A DNA stretch of 64,000 nucleotides from Gracilariopsis chorda (Eukaryota; Rhodophyta; Florideophyceae; Gracilariales; Gracilariaceae). Location of the stretch: contig NBIV01000284.1 of NCBI GenBank assembly GCA_003194525.1, positions 1 through 64,000 of the forward strand, given 5' to 3'. Of the stretch, positions 8,864 to 18,482 are shown one piece after another (position 1 is the first letter of the stretch; each line of letters opens with the position of its first letter). The translations under genes and the position numbers were made by a program. The notes beneath the pieces are model-generated. The model did not search any database and was not told where the DNA came from. It worked only from the letters and a program-made list of their open reading frames with translations.

Positions 8864-9494
8864 GCATGGGCATGATCATGTATTAAAATTATTCATATTT
8901 CGACTTGAACACCGTTCTTTCAATGTCAGAAGGACGTAAATGAATCTGATGGAAACCATTTTTCAAGTCCAATTTGGAGAAGAAACGATTTGTTCCAGGC
9001 CTATCGAACATCTCATCATATCTCGGGAGTAGAGCGTTATTTCGCTTACTAATGCGACTAAGGCCTCGATTGTTCACAAAAACACGAAAAGCTCTGCCGG
9101 GTTCTTACATAAAAAATACAGGAGATCCATACGGCTACCGATTGGGGCAAATCTTGCCCGAACGCAGATGCTTATCTACATACTCTCGTGCAGCAACTAT
9201 TTCCGCTGGGGACAATCGATAAAGCTGGCAATGGGGCGGCTAACAATGATGTAAAATCTGAACCCCATGGTCCACGTTACGTTGTGGAGGCAAGCTGGGC
9301 GGTAATTCTTCCTGGAACACGTCCTCAAATTCGTTGAGCAACGTGCGGCCCTCAAGGTTATCATTGTTCAATAATTGAGCCTTTAGACCCTTGTCGGCAC
9401 GGGCTCTTGAAATTTGGGAGGATGACACTTCAACGACACGAAATACTTGCATCCCTTGTCTGCCGTGGCGCAGCAGTCGCCGAAAGCGTTTCAA
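8864..9494 (-). pseudogene. Gypsy pol: linker and N-terminal reverse transcriptase
   Basis: FEDVFQEELPPSLPPQRNVDH (about 9330-9270) is the hallmark junction before Ty3/gypsy reverse transcriptase. It is followed, across frame changes, by YRLSPAEIVAAREYVDKHL and then NRGLSRISKRN and FFSKLDLKNGFHQIHL (about 8975-8930), which contains the first catalytic Asp. The text ends in YMIMPMRF, equivalent to 'Y-x-VMPFGL', exactly where the GC-rich insertion begins. The palm YxDD motif is not present here. Confidence 0.75.
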
Positions 9495-9519
9495 GCCCAG
9501 GCTCCAGATGTAATGGAAA

Positions 9520-9918
9520 TCAGCGAGCCAAATGGCTCCCAGAGAGCAAATGTTTTCTCACCTGAACCGTGCCACGATCAGAGTCAGCCACAGGGTGTTC
9601 TTCAGTATGCCATGGCATTCCCAGTAGAACTTCGTAGTGACTGTCAACTACTATCCAGTTTCCAGAGTAGCAATTGGACCCTATCTGTACTTTCCCATGA
9701 TCAATCACTTCAGTTGCAATCCCATTTGCATCCTGCTTAGAATGGTTGACATCAATCAATACCGGAGTAAATCTGAGTAGATGCTTATTAGCAGAAGCAC
9801 ACTCCCGGGACACAAAATTTGACGTACAACCTTCATCTTTGAGAACTCGAGCAGGATTACCGTTAAACGTTCCATCCATGACCAATAATGGAACACACTG
9901 AACTTCGGCAGAATCCAC
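9520..9918 (-). pseudogene. Gypsy retropepsin-like segment
   Basis: A 132-codon open stretch with the two landmarks of gypsy aspartic protease: a DSGATSNFIS-like region, here KDEGCTSNFVS and therefore lacking the intact D-S/T-G, and the late VLLGMPWH motif, typical of 'ILG-x-PW'. The altered active-site triad indicates an inactive enzyme. It lies between the gag/zinc-knuckle segment and the reverse transcriptase linker, as expected. Confidence 0.65.
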
Positions 9919-9996
9919 AATTCTCTGATTCTGCAGCTACACGTCGGTTGAGCAAAGTCCTTCTACTGTGCAAATGTTAATTGTAGAAGGAAACTT

Positions 9997-10827
9997 TTAG
10001 TTTTCCGAATTATCAGAATGTACACTATCGGCGTGATCTTCTGACGCCCAAGCCGCTTCAATATTCGAAACTGAAGCCTGTATGACATTTGATTCAATGT
10101 GATGCTTCCACGACCTGCAATCCGCCTTATGACATTTGTAACAAGCATTGTTACGAATATTTTGTAGATGCTGCTTCAAACGTGCCTGGTTAAAAATGTT
10201 CGTATTACCAATCTCCATTGGAGTGGGACCAGACACAGATAAACCTTTGGCTTTTTTGGCTCCATTTGAAACCCCTTGCAATGAAATTCCGGCAAAAGCG
10301 TAGACTCGCATGGCTATCTTTGTAGCTTCCTCAAACTATTGACAGTTAGCTTTATGGACTTCGAACTAAATTTTGGACTTCAGACCACTGGCAACCTTGT
10401 CCCACTTCTCGCTTGAACTCATGCCTGGGATGGTCAACAAAATGTTTCGGAACATTGACAGGTACTGTGAGACAGACCCAGTTTGCTTGCATGTGCGCAA
10501 TGCATCACGAGCACGCCTTTCGTGATCTTCAGGGATAAATTCTTTGCGAATAGCAACAAAAAATTCTTCCCAGGTCTGAGGCATATTTTTGGCCTTCAAG
10601 ATAGTGTACCACCAAATTGCGCCGGTGTCTATTAACAGGTTTGTATCGTACGAAATGCGATTGCCATCGGCCAGACTAAAATTTGCATTAACGAGTTGAA
10701 TTACATTAAAATATTGCTCCACCTTGTACAACCACCTGTTTAAAGTGAAAAAGTCCCGAGTTCCATTGAAGACTTGCCGCTTGTTCGGTTTCAAATTGAT
10801 CAATACAGAAGACGTTTGAGCTGCCAT
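9997..10827 (-). pseudogene. Gypsy gag and zinc-knuckle-like segment
   Basis: The 153-codon frame at 10827-10366 has the retrotransposon Gag pattern: VFNGTRDFFTLNRWLYKVEQYF, then WEEFFVAIRKEFIPEDHERRARDAL and YLSMFRNILLTIPG. After a stop the text resumes at 10311-9997 with GPTPMEIG and CYKCHKADCRSWKH, a degenerate CCHC knuckle. Gag would form the retrotransposon capsid. Stops at about 10366 and 9997 break the polyprotein. Confidence 0.75.
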
Positions 10828-11307
10828 TACTGAGTAGCGATGCTTACCAATGCAACGAATGGGATCTCTTTACTGATACTGTTCCTCTGAAAGGTCGATG
10901 GTTTTCCTTCCGTACGGCTTAGCGAGCGTTAACTTCGCTTACGTACACTGTTCTTGCCGAAAGTTCAGAACATCTACGCCCCATTCCATCTGCATGACTT
11001 CAAGTTAAGACTTTAAGACCATTCAATTGCTACACTATCGACTCCAATGAGGTTCAATTGTTAAAAAAACAACCACTTCAGGAGCCCCGTCTTAATCTGT
11101 CACGCATGCCTCGCACACGTGTACACCAAAAATCTGATTAGATATCAACTTCTGATGTAATAAACAGAGTTGTTTTCGCATCTCATTGATTCGTGTCTCA
11201 AGCACAATAAACAGTTGGCAGCGCCATTCTCTTGACACAGCCAACAGTCGTCTTTATCGTTTGAACATCCTTCCAATCCCTAATGTGCCATTCTATGCTA
11301 CGTTCCT

Positions 11308-12642
11308 TCACATTTCCGCTTCATGGACACTGCGACGCGTGATTACAGCCGCCCAGAGAGTACGGGCACACGCATATGCACGAAGAGCTTCACGGGTCTT
11401 GTCCAACGTCTTTCTGCGAGCCGCACATTCTGTAGCAAGACTAGGTAAAGAACGCAAATCACTCTCTGTTTCTGCTTCGTCCTTGCCAAGTTCACGTTCT
11501 TTAATTATATCTAACACTGCAGTGATATGACCGCCTTACGAAGTGCTGACTTTAACCGTGCCTGATTCTAGAAGACTCTCACCCATAACAAAAGCCCTAC
11601 TCTGCGAGTTAAATGTTTTAATATTCTCGTCAACCTTTACTTGGGATGATTGAGCTCCTTTCATGTTGGGTTTAGGAATTCGTATCACACAAGCACGACA
11701 AAGAGTGTAGTTCTATATTCCTGTCTTTTTGAAGCCGCTCTGTATATTTCGAAGTGTGCATGATTTGTAAAGGGCCAACCCAATTATCTTCGCACTGTCG
11801 AAAGTATACATCACGGATTTCACTAGTGACATCTTATTTACCACTCTTTGTATTGAATCTGTATATGAGGCAATGACAGATACGTCAAGAGGTTGCAGAA
11901 TGTGAGAGGTATGCGATGGAAGCGCCACTAGTATATTTCTGTTTTCCGGAAGCATCTGCAAGGTATCAAAATGCAGATGATTTCTATGGCCGTCGAAGAT
12001 CAAAATTGAGTACAAATCGTCAATGCGCGTTCGTTTTACTTCCTGTAAAAAGTTCTTAGCCAGATCATGAAATATATGGATGTTAATTCCAGACGGATTT
12101 CTCTGATAAAACTAACAATTGTTAAGCATATCATGCAGCTTCTCATAGGTACAGCTGAAAGTTATCCGATAATGTGCGTTCTTTTTGCAGAACCTAACAA
12201 CTGGCTTAAGCATGGAGCCATCAGGGCATATGACAGCCATCACAGTAACCCGGTTTCCAGTGCCCCTGACCCTGTTCAAATTATGAATCAAACACCCATG
12301 CGTCTTCCTTTCACCAAGTTCTTTTCTCCCACTGCGACCAACAATCTTCCCGAACGAAGCACCAGATTCATCAATATTGTAGATTTAAGAGGGGTTTTTC
12401 ATCTGGTACTTTTCCATGAAGGCGTTCAGAATGGCAATGATACTACCAATAATCTCCGGGTTCACAGCTGCACCACAACCCCATTCAATGTCTTGAAGAG
12501 GTTGGTATTTTTGTTCCCAAAAAAGCCTCACCCACTACTCAGATGGGCGACCATTTGCAAAAGATATACGGTTTTGTTGCTCTGGATTTAGATTGGAAAT
12601 GTAATGAACGGCAATCAAGCAATTCTTGGCAAGAAGTATATT
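11308..12642 (-). pseudogene. pogo/Tigger-like (Tc1-mariner superfamily) DDE transposase, decayed
   Basis: Reading leftward in mixed frames: RPSEEWVRLFWE-like text near 12550, YNIDESGASFGKIVGRSGRK (about 12395-12335, first catalytic Asp), NGVRGTGNRVTVMAV-like text and CPDGSMLKP (about 12255-12195), then the intact stretch 12015-11713. That stretch has LIFDGHRNHLHFDTLQML, carrying the second Asp, and LPSHTSHILQPLDV, the classic pogo/Tigger DDE_1 block. A charged tail (KERELGKDEAETESDL, 11517-11308) would be the C-terminus. Frame changes and stops make it non-functional. Its upstream part seems separated by the 0.8-kb element at 12643-13438. Confidence 0.75.
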
Positions 12643-13438
12643 TGAAGTGCAATGCCGGAAAGCGGGAGTGCACCGAAATATGTTTGGGATCCTTCCTCGT
12701 TAGACATGAGCCCAGTTGGGTAGAGCCCTCCCAGGAGTAGCACGAATATGTCGGATTGTGAGGCCAAGGCCACCCTTCGCGACTTGTGCAGGGAGGTTGA
12801 AGCAAAAATTGGGTATCTGCTGGCGTAATGTGTGGGGATGGTCTTCATCCAGTGAGTTGAGGTTCTCAAGTTAGTGACACGCTCGAACGCGAGCCGTGGG
12901 TAGGAAGAAAAACACTCTGTAAAGGGAAAGTAAATGGGGAGCTGAGTCACGAATATCGTGACGAAAATTAATAACGGCTATGGCAGTAAATAAACGTTAT
13001 ACAAAGAGGAAAACAAGACAGTTAGAATACGAACCCGAATAATTATTTTTTTTGTTTGCAATGAAGTGAGACTCTCTGTATGCTATGGTGCTTCTCCCCA
13101 AAAAGCAGTAGAGAACACACCAAGGCGGTGAGGTTTAGAGCCAATTCCTCAGGTTAAAGTTTCTTGTAGGGAAAGGTTTACTGGTTGTAACGGCAACCCG
13201 CCGGCGCACTGAGTACTAAATATCCCAGAAATGGTTGTCGAAAATAAAAGAAGTGAACTAAACTAATTTACTTTGGTGGTTCATGCCCACTACTGTGGCC
13301 GATCGCCAATTCATTCTTCCGTATCTGGCGTGTCAAATTCAATATTAGTGGTCGTAGTTCACGCAATGAATACAATCCTGAAACATTCGGGAAATCAACC
13401 AGGTGCCAAAAATCTCTCCCTGAAGGCATTGCACTTCA
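12643..13438. mobile_element. About 0.8-kb TG...CA element, copy 1
   Basis: It begins TGAAGTGCAATGCCGG and ends in CATTGCACTTCA, so the termini are inverted repeats (about 14 bases) with TG...CA ends. It is flanked by ATATT (12638-12642) and GTATT (13439-13443), a 5-bp duplication with one mismatch. Its reverse complement aligns over the full length with 44462-45301, for example the shared CATTTCTGGGA, GGAATTGGCTCTA and GGGCTCTACCCAACTGGG. It could be a solo LTR with unusually long terminal inverted repeats or a non-autonomous DNA element. It lies next to, and possibly inside, the pogo-like transposase. Confidence 0.7.
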
Positions 13439-13518
13439 GTATTGTTGTTTGCATACATTCTTACAATATGCACTATGTGTTACTTCTCTCTATTTATTAA
13501 TGCTTTTGGACGCTTTGG

Positions 13519-13725
13519 TTAGTTCATCTTGAGACATGTTTCAGATGGACATGTGAGAATGAGTTCTTTGCCGACATCAAACCAGTTTACGTATGCGTAG
13601 CGTATGCGATACCATGGTAATCTGAAAAGGTCCGCGAGTTCATGATATGAGCAGCCGTTTGCAAAACGTTCAAATAAAGCATTCTGAAAGCACTCATAAA
13701 GAGTAGACGGGTTTGTAGACGCCAT
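13519..13725 (-). CDS. Small ORF, possible helix-turn-helix segment
   Basis: A 68-codon frame from the Met at 13725 (the frame is open from 13779). The text FERFANGCSYHELADLFRLPWYRIR resembles a helix-turn-helix DNA-binding unit. It lies on the same strand as, and upstream of, the pogo-like transposase beyond the 0.8-kb insertion, so it may be that transposase's N-terminal DNA-binding part. Nothing else supports it. Confidence 0.2.
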   Translation of the reverse strand: MASTNPSTLYECFQNALFERFANGCSYHELADLFRLPWYRIRYAYVNWFDVGKELILTCPSETCLKMN

Positions 13726-14247
13726 TGTGGTTTCAGAGAACAACAAGGTGGCAACGTTGACTTGTAGAACTCTGTACATTTCGACTGCTGGATATGCAAG
13801 TGTTTTGGTTGCTCTTGCTGTTTGTGTGGATTAATATTGGTACGTACAAGATTGCGTTGCTTTGCGAGAGCAGATTGGGATTCTAAGGCCTGGTGTGGTG
13901 TGTGAACAAGTTTATGTGTTCTTACTGAATTTGGAAGGGTGTATCTTTCTTACGATATATGTTGTAAATTCCTCATATGAATTGGCTGCAGTGCGACTTT
14001 TTGAAAAGCTTTGGTTATTTCTCATTATGTTGTTTCAGAACGAAAAGGTTTGTTACCAAGGGTACATTAGTTTGTGAGCGACAGAGACTGTGGTGAGGGA
14101 AAAGATGGCTTTGAAAAGCTCTGAGTGAAAACCTGCCCAAAAGACGTTTTTGATTTTACGCATTATGACAGCTGGGCGCAATAGGACTTGAGCGTTTACG
14201 TAGTCTATTGCACTGCAGATGTCACCTACAGAAGCGCCTGCTCATCA
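13726..14247. other. Stretch without recognised gene
   Basis: Only short frames in both directions; no motif, repeat or RNA gene seen. Confidence 0.5.
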
Positions 14248-15871
14248 TCATGAGCTGAGTACCCTTGTAGTCTGGAAGTGCTCGTTTGTCACTTCCAGGT
14301 AGGCCGGCTTAGTAACTGGAGAACTCTTGTTTTCATATGTTGTTTTAGCCGGTGCTTTCCAGGGCACATTGTATCTTCCAGTCCTCGCCATATATTTACT
14401 CCGCATCGTGGTACGCGCTGCCATAACTGGTTCAAACGTAAACGTGCGTTGCGAAGTAGTGGACTCCGACTTTGAGTTGGTTGGCTTGTAGTTGCACGAA
14501 TATCCCACCGAATACGTCGTGCTCATACTCGCCTCAACAAATTTTGAGGCTCATTCCACCTGTGGCCGTGAATGCAATTCCGACGTCCACGCCATGTGAT
14601 TCTTCAACCGTAGTTTGCTTTGTTTCGGTGCCCAGCATTTGTACAGAACCACTCACTTTCTGTGCGGAAGTAGTCCTGTTAGTGAGAAGAACGCTCAGCG
14701 AAGCAGCAGGTGTACTGTTTGCCACCTGAACATTCGGCATGTCGTACTCTATCTGAGTGACCTCGATACTTGTCGGCTTAGCGGTGTCAAACACTACTCC
14801 GATACTATCAATCAGGTCGAGCCCCAGCTCGACCATAGAAGGAGCGAATAATGTTTCCCTGAAAGTTTCCCAAGCAAATGTTTGCCTCCTTCGGAATCAT
14901 CAAACGCTTTTACCCCGGTTGATCCAAAATGTCTTGAGCGCCGAAGATATGAATCTGATGCGGCTGGCAGTTCACCATATCCAAATCCAATAGCGCTCAG
15001 GTAATCTCCTCTGTGTCACTCCCAAATACATAAACCAAACCATCGGTAGTATCGTTCGGCGAAACGTCCACACTGAACGCGGATCCACCCTCTCCACCAT
15101 ACGGTACATATTTCTTCTCAACAAGAAAATCAAACTTTATCCAAAATGAGAGCTGATCGATCACAGAAACCTTTCGACCTTCAACTTCCACAACGCGGTC
15201 TTTTAGACCCAATAGAAGCTTCTCATGTCATCCCTGAACACTCCCGTGAAGCCGATATGTTCCATTTTCGTACGCATCCCAATCCCTCGTACATATACGT
15301 CGTAGTATATCGTAATTGTTCGAATTCGGCCAATTGATACCAGCACAGGAATCGTCAAAAGATTGTCCTCCTCCTCCACCATATTCTCTTGATCGACTGA
15401 TGGCTCAAAACGAAATGCGACCTGATCCACATATGTCTGTACTCAAAAACAGTCAATGGTGAAAAGCGACGCCCTTCGCTTGACGGTAAGAACTCTGCCG
15501 AAGTGAGTGGGTAGCACTTTTATAGGCAGCAGTGAGACGCATCCTGTAAAGGAACCGGATATTTGAGTCTCTGTGAGCTTGTGTTTTGGGAGAGAAACGT
15601 GACAGGGGTGCTTTGGACAAACAGATTAGTTCGAATATCTGTTAAAGCTCCACCAGTAAAAATGACTGTGACGGCGACGTTATTTGTCAGCCACATTGCT
15701 GACCCGAACCAAATTTGATTCAACTCGAATTCCATTTCTGGGCTTGTTCTTTTTGTTTCCATCTTCACAAAGATCGTGAGATCCACGATATGAGCTAAGG
15801 AAAAAAGTGGGTACACGACATAGTCCCTGTCCTCCCTTCCTCTCCGTGTCGACAGTATCAAATCTTGACAA
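14248..15871 (-). pseudogene. Aerolysin/ETX-MTX2 fold-like protein, broken
   Basis: Five consecutive minus-strand open stretches (15861-15520, 15430-15203, 15212-14997, 14836-14534, 14526-14248) occupy different frames but follow one another like parts of one protein. The N-terminal parts are beta-rich and unassigned. The last two have the alternating Ser/Thr-rich pattern of the aerolysin-type beta-pore domain: TTVEESHGVDVGIAFTATGG, then STTYSVGYS and a late basic/aromatic strand region with TTYENKS. Members of this fold include bacterial pore-forming toxins but also many eukaryotic lectin-like and defence proteins. Several frame breaks and stops mean no complete product is encoded. The family call rests on pattern only. 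It could equally be another beta-sandwich protein. Confidence 0.45.
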
Positions 15872-16419
15872 GTACTCCTTTGGACGGTGTACGGAGTTGC
15901 TCAGAATAACTCATTCCACTGAAGCTGTGATGGGAGTACTCTCATTCGCAAGACATTGCACGTCTTGCAAGATACTGTAGAAGGCTAGGAATTGTCCGCA
16001 CCTATTCTGTCGAACCAATGGGCGGACATCTTGCCACTTCGATCCGAATTCAGGTCGAGACTAAGAGCAAAGAGCAGATGAGAGATGTCGAGATAGCTTT
16101 GCGGTTTTCACGCCCCACTCGTAGATACTTGTGCATTCGCTGCCGAGAGTCGCACGATTTTGTCACAGGCTCGGCAAAAACAAGAGCAACATCCATGATG
16201 GCCATTTGAGCACAACAAACAATATCGAGTTTGTATCAGTGGGCGTTTATGTCTTCAGAGGAAGGGTTAGCACACTGCTAGCAATCCCTGGGATGCAATC
16301 TGTGCAGAGAGTTCCTACGCCGGACAACGCACGATGCTGCATCACCCGAGGATGCATGTAGGCCTCCCTTTTGTAGATACTGCATCACCACAGGACACCC
16401 ATCTTCCGCGAGGACAGGA

Positions 16420-16534
16420 CTTTTGAGTCCTGGCGATCAGCGACGGGCAGGACAACGGACAGACTCCGTCAAACGGACTGTCAAACGGACGGAGTCTGTC
16501 CGTTTGCCCGTCGCTGATCGCCAGGACTCAAAAG
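16420..16534. repeat. 115-bp foldback palindrome with 19-base loop
   Basis: The left arm (16420-16469) starts CTTTTGAGTCCTGGCGATCA and pairs with 16489-16534, except for a 4-base GGAC insertion in the left arm. The loop contains a short repeat, AAACGGAC / CAAACGGAC. It is a foldback structure of the same kind as, but not the same sequence as, those at 790 and 42859. Confidence 0.85.
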
Positions 16535-17066
16535 CCCACATGTGCCAGAAACGTCATTTCATTGGCAAACGCGTTTTGCAGGTGCTGCGACAGACAACGC
16601 AACTGGTACACGCGCACACGTGCGCGCATTCTTCATTTGGCTTTCCAGCGCCACAGTATTGGCTTTGCACCCCGCACGTTTAAGATTCACAGCCAATGAG
16701 CTACGGATTGCTGGTCCATGTCATTTTGATACTCCGTTAGACCTTTTTGCTACCCGTCAATTGCCACTCCACCACTCCGCGACCCCTACCGTCGTACCAA
16801 GTTGGTACTACCAACCAGCTTGCGCGCGCCAGAGCGGCTTTGCTTACCGATGCTAACGGCGAACGCAGCCGCGCTTCACGCGGACCGCGTGCGAAGCACG
16901 TCGCGGAGCTCCCCTTCGTACTTATCAAATGCGAACACAAAGACGAAAGCTCTCAACAGCGAATACGCGACAACATGATGCTATCGCCTTTTTATTGTAG
17001 TCATTCTTGCTGCTCATTGTTGTCGTCACTGTGGGGCGGACGGTGCGGCTATGCGCTGACTTGTAG

Positions 17067-17999
17067 CTACAGACCTATGTGAACGGCAGTGCGAAGAACG
17101 TGTTCCTCCGCGGCGGTCGCATAGCGAGCTGCGAAGGCGGTGAACGTGAGGTCGGGCGAGTCTGATGGTATCTGCAAGGCCCGCGTGTATCGCGGACTGT
17201 TGACCAGCGTGATAGAACGCTCGCAGTTACCAACAAGCTCACAATACGATTTCATCATCATAGCACGCCCGCGGAAGCGCACCATATGTCCCGCAGTAGC
17301 GCAACTACCGTGCTCGTCGCACAGCACGCGCGCAGCCATGTGCTTCCGATACACCAGTTGATGCGACTGCAAATGACGGAGCGACTTCACTGCAACGCAC
17401 ACTTCATCGTCGTCGTTGTCGTCTTCGTCATTGTTGCTGTTGTTGCTACTTCCACTCGTTGTGGACGAGCTTGAATCGGGCTTCTCAGAAGTGGTAGACT
17501 TTTTGAAACGAGCGAGACAGACGCCTTCAGCTACCACTGTAACGCAAGTGGTGTCCGGGGTGCAGTCCGAGTCCCCCGAGCAAGGCCTTGGAGGTGTCAA
17601 AAGTTGCGCCTGAACGCCCACCAAACAACTCTTGCCAACCGCATCAATCCCCTCAAAGCACTGCTCGCCGTCCGAGCAGTCCGAATCGGAAGAGCACTGG
17701 ATCAATTCCTCCTTGAGAGGCACGCAAGCGCAATACTCATCATCATCGTCACACCGGTTTTTGAGGATTTGGAACAAAATGTCGAACGGATCGACATTTC
17801 CAGATATGAGGTCATCAATGGTGCTTTCAGGGGCGACCTCAATGATGCTCGTCAGATCGAGCATGAGAGCGCGGCAGGATCGGTCACCAGCGCAGTGACT
17901 GTCCGAGCGACACGGCGCCATATTCCCACCAGCTGCGAAGGCGGAAGCGACCAGCGCGGCAAGCGTCACGAAGAACATATGGGCCGTTGTCAAGTTCAT
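17067..17999 (-). CDS. Secreted Cys-rich protein with conserved C-terminal module
   Basis: The Met at 17999 is chosen because a clear signal peptide follows (MFFVTLAALVASAFA, cleavage near residue 23); an in-frame Met at 18041 would precede it by 14 residues. The 310-aa protein has three repeats of the form C-x-SDS-x-C-x(3)-C (CRSDSHCAGDRSC, CSSDSDCSDGEQC, CSGDSDCTPDTTC). An acidic Ser/Asn/Asp-rich linker follows (about residues 185-200), then a C-terminal module with RVLCDEHGSCATAGHMVRF and MMMKSYC. The architecture suggests an extracellular or wall-associated protein. The C-terminal module looks like a family shared among secreted red algal proteins, but I cannot name a function. A GA-rich microsatellite lies just upstream. 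Confidence 0.7.
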   Translation of the reverse strand: MNLTTAHMFFVTLAALVASAFAAGGNMAPCRSDSHCAGDRSCRALMLDLTSIIEVAPESTIDDLISGNVDPFDILFQILKNRCDDDDEYCACVPLKEELIQCSSDSDCSDGEQCFEGIDAVGKSCLVGVQAQLLTPPRPCSGDSDCTPDTTCVTVVAEGVCLARFKKSTTSEKPDSSSSTTSGSSNNSNNDEDDNDDDEVCVAVKSLRHLQSHQLVYRKHMAARVLCDEHGSCATAGHMVRFRGRAMMMKSYCELVGNCERSITLVNSPRYTRALQIPSDSPDLTFTAFAARYATAAEEHVLRTAVHIGL

Positions 18000-18149
18000 G
18001 TTGGGAGGATGTGGATCGCATTCCAGAACAACGGCAAACAAACTTTCAGTCCGGTGGGCGCGGTTGGCAAAGCCGTTTTTGTACCGAGCTGCGATTCATC
18101 TGACAACAACTTGTTACCAACATTGTTGCGAAGCCGTCAGGCGCGCACG

Positions 18150-18202
18150 TAGAGAGAGAAGAGGGAGAGAGACGGGAGAGAGGGAGAGAGGGAGAGGGAG
18201 AG
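18150..18202. repeat. GA-rich microsatellite
   Basis: Runs of GAGA and GGGAGA over about 53 bases between the divergent Cys-rich gene (minus) and the EamA transporter (plus). On the minus strand it is a CT tract in the likely 5' region of the Cys-rich gene. Confidence 0.85.
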
Positions 18203-18482
18203 TACTGAACTTACGTATGTAGACACGATCTGGTGAGACCGCCATATACACCCATAGCTGCACATGCGCCACTTCTCCCTTACAGAGTATTATACAAAGG
18301 TATGATACCAGTAGTCCCACACAGGAACGTGAGTGTAAAGACGCCGCCAGCAATGCCATCAGTATCTAGTAGAAGGGCAAGGCGAGCAGTGTGATGCTGA
18401 GGCGTGCTCTTGCTCCCGCGCTTCGTCTTCCACGCGGCACCGCCTCAACCGCCACGTCCGCCCCGCACCCCGTCCCGCGCAA

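Larger units (their letters stand above)
8859..10850 (-). mobile_element. Ty3/gypsy LTR retrotransposon, 5' part, decayed
   Basis: Minus-strand order is gag (10827-10366), a knuckle-like segment (10311-9997), protease-like (9918-9520), linker and the start of reverse transcriptase (9494-8864). The remainder of pol, including the YxDD motif, RNase H and integrase, is missing. The reverse transcriptase breaks at the 2.7-kb insertion and only a short tail persists at 6146-6072. The 5' LTR should lie above 10850; I could not define its ends. Stops and frame changes throughout show a dead copy. Confidence 0.75.

Noticed and set aside
10910-10965. Imperfect GTACG...CGTAC inverted repeat upstream of gypsy gag
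   Set aside because: Short, with several mismatches; no support as an LTR end or primer site.
12539-12950. Minus-strand ORFs with GGLYPTG or WEGSTQLG text
   Set aside because: The same text recurs at about 45.2 kb inside the second copy of the 0.8-kb element, so it is repeat sequence, not a gene.
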